Assembly (NCBI GenBank): GCA_041686355.1
Contig: JAWLDZ010000003.1
Location: forward strand, 31,049-95,048
Origin: DSBN01 sp041686355
Lineage (GTDB): Bacteria; Spirochaetota; Spirochaetia; DSM-16054; Sediminispirochaetaceae
Length of the DNA stretch: 64,000 nt
Direction of reading: 5' to 3'
This document shows, in pieces, positions 1-8,016 of this stretch. The notes beneath the pieces are model-generated. The model was not told the DNA's origin and did no database searches. It was given only the letters and a program-made list of their open reading frames with translations. Each line of letters opens with the position of its first letter. The stretch's first letter is position 1. Both the position numbers and the translations under genes were made by a program.

Positions 1-308
1 AGCATCTCCTGAACCTTATCAACACTGGAGAAAAAAGCATCAAATTGGCGACGGTTCGGTACTTCAGAATGATCCCGAATATTCTGTATAGCGCTTTCTA
101 TTTGATGGGCTTCGGCTGCAATTTCCGTCTGATTGAGATAATCAGCCTCAGATTTTAATGAGTGGGCATTACGAAACAGCTCATCAATGTAGGTAATATC
201 CCTCGGATTTTGTTCCAGTGCCAGAAGGCTGCGATTGAGCCCTTTAATGAAGCTCTCACTGTCTCGAAGAAAGGAGTGAAACAGAGAGTTTTGATTGTCT
301 TTTTCCAT
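1..308 (-). CDS. CheA-like protein, N-terminal Hpt domain (partial, runs off left edge)
   Basis: Only the first 102 codons are in the window. They encode a helical histidine phosphotransfer (Hpt) domain with the motif AHSLKSEA, in which His49 matches the phosphorylated histidine (His48) of E. coli CheA. The usual glycine after the lysine (HSLKG) is serine here. The start ATG at 308 has an AAGGAG ribosome site seven bases upstream and lies 13 bases after the J-domain gene, so it continues the motility transcription unit. A full CheA would need the P2, dimerisation, kinase and CheW-like domains to the left of the window. A stand-alone Hpt protein cannot be excluded. Confidence 0.7.
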   Translation of the reverse strand, partial: MEKDNQNSLFHSFLRDSESFIKGLNRSLLALEQNPRDITYIDELFRNAHSLKSEADYLNQTEIAAEAHQIESAIQNIRDHSEVPNRRQFDAFFSSVDKVQEM

Positions 309-321
309 CACGAGGCTCCTT

Positions 322-966
322 TCAAATTTGTGAAAACAGGGACAGCGATTTGCTACGTACTTTTCGGTCCAAGGACTGCATTCCTTTGACCAGAATTCCT
401 ACAAATACATTCTTAGTACCGCACATTTCGACAGTCTGGAGTATTGCCAGTTTTACCGCTCGAGAACTACCTTCAAACAGAGCTTCTAGATCTTCAGCGG
501 AGATACTAATCCGCAAGCGGCCGATTGCCTCTACTGCAGCAAGGACCACCGCCTCGGAGGGGTCCTGTAAAGACTTTCGCAGATACACATAGGCTCCTTT
601 CTGTTGAGAAAAACCCAATCGCTTTGCCGCGAAGGCTCGCATACTCGCCGTTTTTCCCCTCAGCAAAAGCTGTCCAATCTCGTAAATTGAAGTTTTTGCA
701 TCCCCCCCAGAAGACTGTTTTGCCGGCCGCATTGGAGAACTTCGGTACGTGCGCCGAACAGTTGAATCAAGGTAACTTCGTTTCTCCTCGCGGGCAAGGA
801 GAGATTTATACGCAGCAGCCACTTTTCTAAACTGTTCACCCGTTGCTGGATCATTGCTCATATCGGGATGGTACTTTTTTGCCAGCACCCGGTAGGCGGA
901 CTTTATTTGACCGGCATCTGCCCCTGCGGGAAGACCTAATGTACGGTAGTACCTAAGCTCTTCCAC
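322..966 (-). CDS. J-domain protein with C-terminal HEAT-like repeats
   Basis: A 214-residue protein. Residues 1-65 form a DnaJ-type J domain with the HPD tripeptide at 33-35, the site that stimulates Hsp70 ATPase activity. There is no zinc-finger or G/F region, so it is not a canonical DnaJ. Residues about 95-214 read as HEAT/armadillo-like helical pairs (alternating AVEAIGRL-type helices), probably the client-binding part. The start is GTG with AGGAGG six bases upstream, and it overlaps the Hsp70 gene by 14 bases. The inferred role is a co-chaperone dedicated to the adjacent Hsp70. The client is unknown, but the motility context suggests a flagellar or chemotaxis protein. Confidence 0.85.
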   Translation of the reverse strand: MEELRYYRTLGLPAGADAGQIKSAYRVLAKKYHPDMSNDPATGEQFRKVAAAYKSLLAREEKRSYLDSTVRRTYRSSPMRPAKQSSGGDAKTSIYEIGQLLLRGKTASMRAFAAKRLGFSQQKGAYVYLRKSLQDPSEAVVLAAVEAIGRLRISISAEDLEALFEGSSRAVKLAILQTVEMCGTKNVFVGILVKGMQSLDRKVRSKSLSLFSQI

Positions 967-2650
967 ATTGAACCTCCTGCTCCTTTAAGAGTTCGTGGAT
1001 CTCGGCTAGTACCGCCTCTAAAGCAACCTGGTACTGGCGCAGTACTTCAACCGGGGAGTCCTCACTAGCCTTACGTGCAGCAGAAAGTATTGTATTTACC
1101 TCTTTAATGAAAGCGGACGCGGTGTCCTTTGGAACCATTTCGATCAAAGTATCAGTGCGGCGTATCAAATTCTTGAGTTTTTCGAAGTGTTCATCCTCGG
1201 ATACCGTATTTGAGACATCACTTTCGCGGTCAATCGTTACATTTTTTTCGATCCCCGTATCTATATCCCGGGCGACTACCTTTAACAATCCATCAAGATC
1301 AATCTTAAACACTACTTCGATCTTCGCCGCACCCCTCTCCATCTTTTTGATTCCTGAAAGAAGGAAACGACCTAGAGAGACGTTTTCCGCAGCAGAGTAG
1401 CTCTCTCCCTGGAGGATATGGACCGCTACACTCTGCTGGCCATCAGCAACTGTGGTGAACAACTGCTTCCTTTCCGCCGGCAGGGGAGCATTCTTCTCTA
1501 CTACCGGCAAGAACCTTTCACCTTCAATTTCCACCCCTAAGGGTAAGGGAGTGACATCTTTCAGAGAATGAAGCCGGCTCCGCTGTACAGTGGAGTTTGT
1601 CCTCAGCATGGAGGCGTACACCGCTGTACCCAGGGCCACGACTTCATCGGGGTTCACCTTAGCCTGGGGACGTACCTGAAGGAGCTCATTCATCAGATGG
1701 GAGATTAACGGGATTCTACTGGAACCACCGCTAAAAATGAGAGTATCAATTGCAACTTTTGAATCGTGAACCGCTTCACGGCTCAGGGCAATAGTCTTTT
1801 CAATTAACGGGTAAATGAGCGTGTTGAACTCTGCCCGTTGCACCGTGTAGTGCAAATGTATCGGTGTACGATTTACATCGATGAAGGGCAGTGCAACTGC
1901 GGCATTATCCCTTTCGGATAGTTCAATTTTGGCCCTTTCAACTTGCTCCAGCAGCTGCTGACGCAAAAAGGTATCCTCAGTCACACTAAAGCCTGCCTGT
2001 TGATTGAAGGGTTCAGAGACCTGCTGAAACAGCAGTTTATCAAAGTCAATTCCACCTAGCTGGTTATTGCCGTTGCTTGCCAGGACTTCAAAATTGCTCC
2101 CGTCACTGGTGAGTACGGTTGCATCAAAGGTCCCGCCGCCAATATCATAGACCAAAATATTCTTGCGGGTATGTATCTGAGATGCATAAGCCAGGGAAGC
2201 AGCGGTGGGCTCATTGATTATGCGATGAACCCTTAACCCAGCTAAACGCCCAGCTTCCTGGGTAGCCTTCCGCTGAAGTTCATTAAAATATGCGGGTACT
2301 GAAATGACAACATCCCGCATTTCCTCCCCCATATATGCTTCACAATCACGTCGCACTTTTTTAAGTATTTCCGCACTAATCTCCTGGGGTGAAAACGATC
2401 GATTCCGCAGCTTTACTTCCGTCTTTTGTCCGATTAAGCGTTTGATGGAGCTTATTGTACCTTCGGCATTCACCATCGACTGGTTCTTCGCAGCCTCCCC
2501 AACCAAAAGCTCCCCCGATTCAGTTAAAGCTACCACCGAGGGCGTCAGTGTTTTCCCACGATCATTGGGAATTATGCGGGGAGTATCATCATCCATAAAT
2601 GCAGCGGCGGTATTTGTGGTGCCTAAATCAATTCCAAGTATTCGGCTCAT
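953..2650 (-). CDS. Hsp70 family chaperone (DnaK-like, non-canonical)
   Basis: A 565-residue Hsp70. The ATPase signatures are present: GIDLGTTNT at residues 6-14, a YDIGGGTFDATVL phosphate-binding segment, and an INEPTAASLAYA segment. The substrate-binding beta domain is recognisable by DLDGLLKVVARD. The interdomain linker is poor (KDVTPLPLGVE, without the hydrophobic run before DVTP), and the C-terminal lid is short, with no EEVD-like end. It is therefore probably a paralogue of the main DnaK, which should lie elsewhere with grpE and dnaJ. ATGA overlap with the upstream 205-residue gene and a 14-base overlap with the J-protein gene imply one transcription unit. Confidence 0.9.
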   Translation of the reverse strand: MSRILGIDLGTTNTAAAFMDDDTPRIIPNDRGKTLTPSVVALTESGELLVGEAAKNQSMVNAEGTISSIKRLIGQKTEVKLRNRSFSPQEISAEILKKVRRDCEAYMGEEMRDVVISVPAYFNELQRKATQEAGRLAGLRVHRIINEPTAASLAYASQIHTRKNILVYDIGGGTFDATVLTSDGSNFEVLASNGNNQLGGIDFDKLLFQQVSEPFNQQAGFSVTEDTFLRQQLLEQVERAKIELSERDNAAVALPFIDVNRTPIHLHYTVQRAEFNTLIYPLIEKTIALSREAVHDSKVAIDTLIFSGGSSRIPLISHLMNELLQVRPQAKVNPDEVVALGTAVYASMLRTNSTVQRSRLHSLKDVTPLPLGVEIEGERFLPVVEKNAPLPAERKQLFTTVADGQQSVAVHILQGESYSAAENVSLGRFLLSGIKKMERGAAKIEVVFKIDLDGLLKVVARDIDTGIEKNVTIDRESDVSNTVSEDEHFEKLKNLIRRTDTLIEMVPKDTASAFIKEVNTILSAARKASEDSPVEVLRQYQVALEAVLAEIHELLKEQEVQCGRA

Positions 2651-3264
2651 CGGCGGCCCTCTGTCATTGATATAATCAGCTCCACCTCAGCAACAGTAGA
2701 ATCAACCCTGGAAGCGATAATATCAAGGGATATCCCTTGTTGATGGAGGTTAATAATACGCTCACGCTTTGAGGTCGTTACTCCATTCTGTGCATCCTCA
2801 CTCTCCGGAACGGAGGTATCGGGCTGTATTTTCTTAGAAACATCCACAGTATCCTCGTTGGGAGGGGATACTTCACTGGCCTTCTGAGCCTGCGGAAACG
2901 TTGGAGCCTCTGAAGCTGTTGGAGATGCAGGTGCTTTCGGTTTCACTATCTGTGCAGGACGAATCTGATTATAAGTATCTGTACTCTTGTTCAATTTTTC
3001 CGAATGTTTTTGTAGCAGAGAAATCCTATGATCAGCCTCCTGAATCATCTCAGTCAAAGATTTTAGCTGCTGTTCGATCAGCCCAATATTCCTGTCAGCG
3101 GTTTGATTCAGATCTATAACCATACGATCTATCTCGTTTCTTACCTGTTCAGTAATTACAGTGCTCGACTTTTCCTTGTTAATTCTCTTTACCAGCAGTA
3201 TATAGACGATCCCTGCTAAAATAATACTGATTCCGGTGCTCACCATGATTGAAGTAATATACAT
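2647..3264 (-). CDS. Membrane-anchored protein with C-terminal HTH-like segment (SwrB/DUF6115-like?)
   Basis: A 205-residue protein. Residues about 7-26 form one membrane segment, followed by a basic stop-transfer, a coiled-coil stretch to about residue 90, a Pro/Ser/Glu-rich linker, and a C-terminal helix-turn-helix-like block that begins RERIINLHQQGISLDIIA. This architecture and its place after the motility sigma factor resemble Bacillus SwrB (YlxL), which follows sigD and promotes flagellar basal-body assembly. That link is inference from layout and not from clear sequence identity. It sits four bases after the 109-residue gene and overlaps the Hsp70 start by ATGA. Confidence 0.6.
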   Translation of the reverse strand: MYITSIMVSTGISIILAGIVYILLVKRINKEKSSTVITEQVRNEIDRMVIDLNQTADRNIGLIEQQLKSLTEMIQEADHRISLLQKHSEKLNKSTDTYNQIRPAQIVKPKAPASPTASEAPTFPQAQKASEVSPPNEDTVDVSKKIQPDTSVPESEDAQNGVTTSKRERIINLHQQGISLDIIASRVDSTVAEVELIISMTEGRR

Positions 3265-3267
3265 ATG

Positions 3268-3597
3268 TTATCCCGATATATCGATGTTTTTTCCTAAGGC
3301 AGGATCCTCGAAATAGTGTTTCTTTCTCTTTTCCTCCGCCTGTTCAGACTCTTCTCCTCCGGCCTCTTCATGGGTGAAACCGCCGCCTTCAGGCTGCTTT
3401 TCCCGCACCTGTGGATTTTCCTCCGGCACTTCTTCTGTTTGCCTCACTGATTCAGCATTCTGTCGCGTTTGTTTGGCGAGCTCCGCCCCGCGGAGACCCT
3501 GCTGCACCACTGAAGCTTCTTTCAGCACTGCTTGCTGTTTTCCTACTTGATTAATATGAGCAAATAGTGTCTGTAAATCAATCGGTTGAAGCGGCAT
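3268..3597 (-). CDS. Uncharacterised charged protein in motility operon
   Basis: A 109-residue protein I do not recognise. It has no membrane segment and no cysteine. The N-terminal 45 residues are predicted helical (LQTLFAHINQVGKQQAVLKE). The middle is very rich in Glu, Gln and Lys, and the C-terminus (HYFEDPALGKNIDI) looks like a conserved short motif. The ATG at 3597 has GAGG seven bases upstream and overlaps the end of the FapA gene by 20 bases. That tight coupling, together with the sigma factor and FapA genes before it, supports a real motility-linked gene. Confidence 0.65.
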   Translation of the reverse strand: MPLQPIDLQTLFAHINQVGKQQAVLKEASVVQQGLRGAELAKQTRQNAESVRQTEEVPEENPQVREKQPEGGGFTHEEAGGEESEQAEEKRKKHYFEDPALGKNIDISG

Positions 3598-5539
3598 TGC
3601 TTGGCCTCGAATAGTCCTCCTCAGGTTGAATGTATTTCGTTACTTTTATATCGTCCTTCTCGTTCACAAAAGTAACTGATTTATATTCATTTCTTACTTC
3701 TAAAGCAGCTTCTTTGATGCTGAGCTTGACTCCACTGAACACCCGTTCAGAGGCTGATATCCGTCCCTTAACCTTTAAGGTCGAGAGGTAGTGCTGCAGT
3801 TCATCAATCTCTTCCTGTTTCTCTTGCTTCTCCTGCTCAAAGGCGGACTTCTTGTCGGTAATCTCTTTAAGATACGCAAGCTTTTCCTTCGACAGTTTTT
3901 TGTCGCCCTTCTCTTTCAGTTTTTTAATGGTGGCCATATCCTGCATAATCTTATCGAGCTGCTCTTCAATTTCCTCGTTTCGAGTATTGAGTTCATATAA
4001 ACGCTGCTTGCTGTTTGGATCAAAACCTACTTCCAATATCGTTTCGGACCCTGCAACCGAACCCAAAGTTTTTGCATGGATTTCTTCAGCTGCCCGCAGA
4101 TGCCCGCCTACAATAGTTGCACGTTTTCCCTGGCAGATAATTCGATGATTGGCGCTTACCCTAGAGTTTATGATTCCATCGGAGGCAACCACCAGGTCTC
4201 CCGATTCAATCCGGGCGTTTTCAATGAATTTTGACCATACCCCTCGTCCGGCTCTTACAAAGCCCTCACCTTTACCGGTTATTCCCTGATGTACGATCAC
4301 ATCACCCTCGGCATCCAGCTCACTCTTCCCAACATTTCCCATAATCTCGATATTACCGGCGGCTTGGACCTTAAAACCGTCCTCGACATTGCCTTTGACT
4401 ATTACCGTGCCGAGGAAAATAACATTACCTCCGGTCTTCAAATTTACGTCTCCCGGAACTACCAAGATCGGTTCCACACTGATTTTGCTGTTAGCCAACA
4501 TCACCTGACCATTAATGGAAGCCACTGCAGTCATACCATCATCCGACAAGTGTACGTTCTTGCCTATTTCAAACTTCACATCACTGCCGTCTTTCGCGGG
4601 CAGCAGTTTCCCGGTTACTGTTCGGCCGGGTTGCCCTTCACCGGGAGGAATCTTCTTTGCTAAAGCCTGACCTTCTACTACATTTTGGATAACATTTGAT
4701 TCCTTAAAATCTACACGACCGTTCTTTTCCTTCAGCTTTATTTTTGAGCGATCGGTTTCAAAATTATAAATAATCCGGGCATCACTCCCATTCACCGGGG
4801 CGGTTCCCTCTGCCACTAAAACTGTCTCATTGTACTTGGGAAGGTCTACAAACTTTCGAAGAGACTCTTCCTTTATTCCAAACACCACACCGTTTGTTTT
4901 AAGAAAACCAAGCAGCCCGTCAAAATTGGGATCTGCTCCATTTTTAGTAGGCGGTTTGCAGATGATAAACGCTTTCATATCAAAATCGGTAATATCGACG
5001 GTAATAATTGAATCGTTGGCAGGATTGTAATCAAAGTCGCCAATTTTAACATAGCGGTCATCGGCAGCTTTTACAGTTTTTTGGATCATCTGTTTATCGT
5101 AGCGCTCGATGTCCCGCTCTTTTACCTTGGCATAGACCTGTTTTTCAGTGACGGGAGCTCCGTTCCCAACCGGCGGTACCACCTTTAGGAATACCCCTTC
5201 GGGGAAGAGCCGCACAATAGCCACTCCATCCCTATCTTGATCTTCATCCTCTTTCATACCGGAACCCATTTCAAGAGACTCTTCAGTCAGTTGAAGCTGA
5301 GCAGGATCAATTGCCGGATAAGCTACTATCACACAGTTTGTCCGGCCGATACCGAAGGTTCCTTTTTTACCGGGATCACGAATTTCGTATTCTATTTTTT
5401 TTATTGGCAGGGAAAGCTCAATCGCCGCCTGACGCAGGGCTTCATCGAGGTCTTCACCCTCGACCTGCACCCAGCGACTCTTGCGGTCTTCTTCTGCCTG
5501 GGTCCGCATAAACTCTCTCAGCTTGGCAATTTCAACCAC
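3578..5539 (-). CDS. FapA family protein (DUF342), polymer-forming beta-helix
   Basis: A 653-residue protein. The N-terminal ~75 residues resemble the Jag-N/KhpB-type domain (VEGEDLDEALRQAA, IKKIEYEI). The centre is the DUF342/FapA region with repeated short beta strands typical of a right-handed beta-helix (GNVIFLGTVIVKGNVEDG, AAGNIEIMGNVGKSEL). It is followed by a long Lys/Glu coiled coil and a short beta tail. DUF342 proteins are widespread next to flagellar and chemotaxis genes, but their molecular role is not settled. The start is GTG at 5539 with a G-rich ribosome site; an in-frame ATG ten codons in is an alternative. It lies 18 bases after the sigma factor gene. Confidence 0.85.
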   Translation of the reverse strand: MVEIAKLREFMRTQAEEDRKSRWVQVEGEDLDEALRQAAIELSLPIKKIEYEIRDPGKKGTFGIGRTNCVIVAYPAIDPAQLQLTEESLEMGSGMKEDEDQDRDGVAIVRLFPEGVFLKVVPPVGNGAPVTEKQVYAKVKERDIERYDKQMIQKTVKAADDRYVKIGDFDYNPANDSIITVDITDFDMKAFIICKPPTKNGADPNFDGLLGFLKTNGVVFGIKEESLRKFVDLPKYNETVLVAEGTAPVNGSDARIIYNFETDRSKIKLKEKNGRVDFKESNVIQNVVEGQALAKKIPPGEGQPGRTVTGKLLPAKDGSDVKFEIGKNVHLSDDGMTAVASINGQVMLANSKISVEPILVVPGDVNLKTGGNVIFLGTVIVKGNVEDGFKVQAAGNIEIMGNVGKSELDAEGDVIVHQGITGKGEGFVRAGRGVWSKFIENARIESGDLVVASDGIINSRVSANHRIICQGKRATIVGGHLRAAEEIHAKTLGSVAGSETILEVGFDPNSKQRLYELNTRNEEIEEQLDKIMQDMATIKKLKEKGDKKLSKEKLAYLKEITDKKSAFEQEKQEKQEEIDELQHYLSTLKVKGRISASERVFSGVKLSIKEAALEVRNEYKSVTFVNEKDDIKVTKYIQPEEDYSRPSNAASTD

Positions 5540-5557
5540 TTCGGCCCCCCACGGTGA

Positions 5558-6346
5558 CTAGAAAATCCCCTTTTTAATATTGGTCAGTTTTGAACGCAGT
5601 CGAATAATCGCCTTTGTGTGCAACTGACTAATCCGTGATTCAGTGACTTCCAGCACCTTACCAATTTCCTTAAGAGTAAGATCCTCATAGTAATATAGAA
5701 CCAGCACTTTCTTCTCTTTCTCAGGAAGTTCATCGATAGCCTGTACAATCACCCTTTTTATTTCTTCTTTCTCTACAATCGTATCAGGATTAAGACTTTG
5801 GGGCGATTCTATGCTGTCGACTATAGAAATACTATCGTTTTCTTCGCTGCTGTACCATACATCGTTCAGCGAAAGAATAGAAGTACCACTGATCTTCATC
5901 ATAGTTTTTTGAAAATCACTCTCCGACATCCCCAGTTCCGCAGCTATCTCTTTATCCGAGGCAGAACGTCCCAAGGATGCCTCAAGACGATGAACAGTAT
6001 CTTCAATTTCTCGCGATTTTTGTCTAACCGACCGGGGTACCCAATCTATAGAGCGCAATTCATCAAAGATAGCTCCACGTATCCGTGTGACAGCATAGGT
6101 TTTAAACTTTACGTGCTTATCCGGATCGTATTTATTGATGGCATCGATCAAACCAAAGACTCCGAACCCTACTAGATCGTCAAAGTCAACGTTATGCGGC
6201 ATCCCTACTGCCACTTTGCCGGCAACATACTTCACTAAGGGTGCATACTGCTTGACAAACATATCGCGAATTTTGGGATCTTGATTTTTCCGGTACAATT
6301 CCCAGAGTTCTTCTTCTGTCTTCTCCTCTAACAGTTTCTCCCCCAT
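5558..6346 (-). CDS. fliA: Motility sigma factor, FliA/WhiG (sigma-28) family
   Basis: A 262-residue sigma-70-family factor with regions 2, 3 and 4 and no region 1, the usual plan for FliA/SigD/WhiG. Region 2 contains DLVGFGVFGLIDAINKYDP and RIRGAIFDELRSIDWVPRS. Region 4.2 contains LTLKEIGKVLEVTESRISQ. It is expected to direct RNA polymerase to late flagellar promoters of the TAAA-N15-GCCGATAA type, and one such sequence is present at 45421-45448 in this window. The ATG has AAGGA six bases upstream. No anti-sigma FlgM gene is visible nearby. Confidence 0.95.
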   Translation of the reverse strand: MGEKLLEEKTEEELWELYRKNQDPKIRDMFVKQYAPLVKYVAGKVAVGMPHNVDFDDLVGFGVFGLIDAINKYDPDKHVKFKTYAVTRIRGAIFDELRSIDWVPRSVRQKSREIEDTVHRLEASLGRSASDKEIAAELGMSESDFQKTMMKISGTSILSLNDVWYSSEENDSISIVDSIESPQSLNPDTIVEKEEIKRVIVQAIDELPEKEKKVLVLYYYEDLTLKEIGKVLEVTESRISQLHTKAIIRLRSKLTNIKKGIF

Positions 6347-6349
6347 ACT

Positions 6350-7090
6350 TTATCCTTTCTGGTCTCTTCCTATAATAGTACGAACCGCCTTGGCAACTGT
6401 GGCCGGATCCTGTTCATCCCCCATTATATCTACCGAATCCGTAGAGGAGTACCCCCCTCCTCCATTAGATTCATCTTCTGAATCTTGAGCTGCAGCTACA
6501 CTTTCAAATGAGTCGGAAAACTCATCTAAATCGGGCAATGTATCCACATCAGCCAGGTTTTCGAACTCCTGATAGTCCTCGGATGCCCCGGCTGTTTTCT
6601 CCTCGGCTCTGTTCTCAGGGCCGGCAGGAGCCTGGGAGGCGTTTGCTGCTTCAGCTGCCCACTGTTCTGCTTTTCCGCTTTGATCATCCGTATCCGAAAC
6701 TTCCTCTACAAACTGCTCTTCATCATCCCCAAACTGCTCGGAATCTACTTCGTTCCCAGCCGCCGAGTCTGCGATGTCCCCATAACTGTATTCATCCCCA
6801 TCGAGAACAATATTAAGATTATTTCCCTGTTGTGCAGGAGACTCTTTTTCTTCAGCCTCACCGGTCGCAACCGTAAAACCGTCCTCTTCTGTTTCCTGCT
6901 GTTCAAACAGTTCTGGAACAAAGCGCATCAGCAGCAGGCTCACCCCGGCGCCGAACAGACCAAATGCTGCTCCGCCAAGTAAAGCCCGCAGAAGAAGATC
7001 GAAAAATGCAACTCTGCCAAACAGTCCTGCAACCAAAGCAATTACCGCGGCACTGCCTGCACTCCAAAGAATAACCTTAATATTAGGCAT
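6350..7090 (-). CDS. Two-TM membrane protein with long acidic linker
   Basis: A 246-residue protein of unknown function between flhG and the sigma factor. Residues about 7-60 form two hydrophobic helices joined by a short turn. Residues 65-215 are a low-complexity acidic linker (Asp/Glu/Ser/Ala). The last ~30 residues (SVDIMGDEQDPATVAKAVRTII) look like a folded or conserved terminal motif. A small membrane anchor with a tethered terminal peptide would suit an adaptor role, but this is inference. It is the first gene behind a candidate internal promoter and lies three bases before the sigma gene. A GAGG ribosome site lies five bases before ATG. Confidence 0.65.
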   Translation of the reverse strand: MPNIKVILWSAGSAAVIALVAGLFGRVAFFDLLLRALLGGAAFGLFGAGVSLLLMRFVPELFEQQETEEDGFTVATGEAEEKESPAQQGNNLNIVLDGDEYSYGDIADSAAGNEVDSEQFGDDEEQFVEEVSDTDDQSGKAEQWAAEAANASQAPAGPENRAEEKTAGASEDYQEFENLADVDTLPDLDEFSDSFESVAAAQDSEDESNGGGGYSSTDSVDIMGDEQDPATVAKAVRTIIGRDQKG

Positions 7091-7114
7091 ATAAGCCTCA
7101 ATCCCCCTACATAA

Positions 7115-7143
7115 AGACTATGAGAATATTCCACAACCGTCAA
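7115..7143 (-). promoter_or_regulatory. Candidate sigma-70-type promoter before the sigma-factor unit
   Basis: Read on the minus strand, TTGACG at 7143-7138 is followed after 17 bases by TAGTCT at 7120-7115. The -35 element matches 5 of 6 bases, but the -10 element is weak. It lies in the 56-base gap between flhG and the 246-residue gene and would let the motility sigma factor, FapA and the chaperone genes be expressed apart from the flagellar operon. Confidence 0.4.
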
Positions 7144-7146
7144 GTT

Positions 7147-8016
7147 TTATGTCTTACCTAAGAGTCGTTTCAAAAAGCTGCCGACTCCGCTGCCTTCCTT
7201 GTACTCGACGTTTTCCAAGCGGCTCACAATATGACGCACACAAATTGCAGCTTTACCGTTTGGTTCGGATGCCATAAACGGCTTTTGGTGAATTACCGCC
7301 GAACCAACTCCCTGATCTTCATATACATAACCCAGATAATCAAGCTTTAGATTCAAGAACTGCCCCGCAATATTGATCACCCTTTCTGCTATTTTACGCC
7401 CTTCCGTCACACTTTTCACTCTATTTACTATCAATTTTAAGCCTAAGTCCATATTTTCTATTTCTGTTGCAATAATCTTTATTATACCATACGCGTCAGT
7501 GATAGCGGTAGGCTCCGGGGTGGTAACAATAATCGCATCATCCGCCGCTGCGATAAAACCCAGCACATTGTTCGAAACCCCTGCGCTGGTATCAATAATA
7601 ATGATATCTGCGTCGGACAAAGCGGACAGCTCTTCGATAAAATGCCCCCGTTCCTCATCGGTAAGGTTGGCAATTTTAGAAAAACCGGAGGCACCCGCAA
7701 CTATCTGTATACCATAATCGGTATCCATCAAAATTTCGCTCATCCGCTTCTGCTTGCGGATAAGGTGGTACAAGTTGTACTTTGGAATAATTCCAAGTAT
7801 CACATTTACATTAGCAAGTCCAAGATCAGCATCCATTACAATCACTTTCTTACCGAGCTGTGCGTAGGCCATCGCCAGGTTAATAGAAATATTTGTCTTA
7901 CCGACTCCGCCTTTTCCGCTCGCAATTGCGATGATTCTAGTTTTGTTCTTGGAACCACCCTCTTCCGATTTGCGGTTTTTCATGAGCTCCCGCAACTGTT
8001 CCGCCTGATCCGTCAT
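7147..8016 (-). CDS. flhG: FlhG (FleN/YlxH), MinD-like ATPase regulating flagella
   Basis: A 289-residue ParA/MinD-superfamily ATPase. The deviant Walker A is SGKGGVGKTN (residues ~33-42), and MDADLGLANVN and IIIDTSAG mark switch regions. Unlike MinD-only families it sits directly after flhF, which is diagnostic of FlhG, the ATPase that limits flagellar number and position together with FlhF. In spirochaetes it is expected to help fix subpolar motor placement. It overlaps flhF by ATGA. A C-terminal amphipathic membrane helix is plausible (VGSFLKRLLGK). Confidence 0.95.
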   Translation of the reverse strand: MTDQAEQLRELMKNRKSEEGGSKNKTRIIAIASGKGGVGKTNISINLAMAYAQLGKKVIVMDADLGLANVNVILGIIPKYNLYHLIRKQKRMSEILMDTDYGIQIVAGASGFSKIANLTDEERGHFIEELSALSDADIIIIDTSAGVSNNVLGFIAAADDAIIVTTPEPTAITDAYGIIKIIATEIENMDLGLKLIVNRVKSVTEGRKIAERVINIAGQFLNLKLDYLGYVYEDQGVGSAVIHQKPFMASEPNGKAAICVRHIVSRLENVEYKEGSGVGSFLKRLLGKT

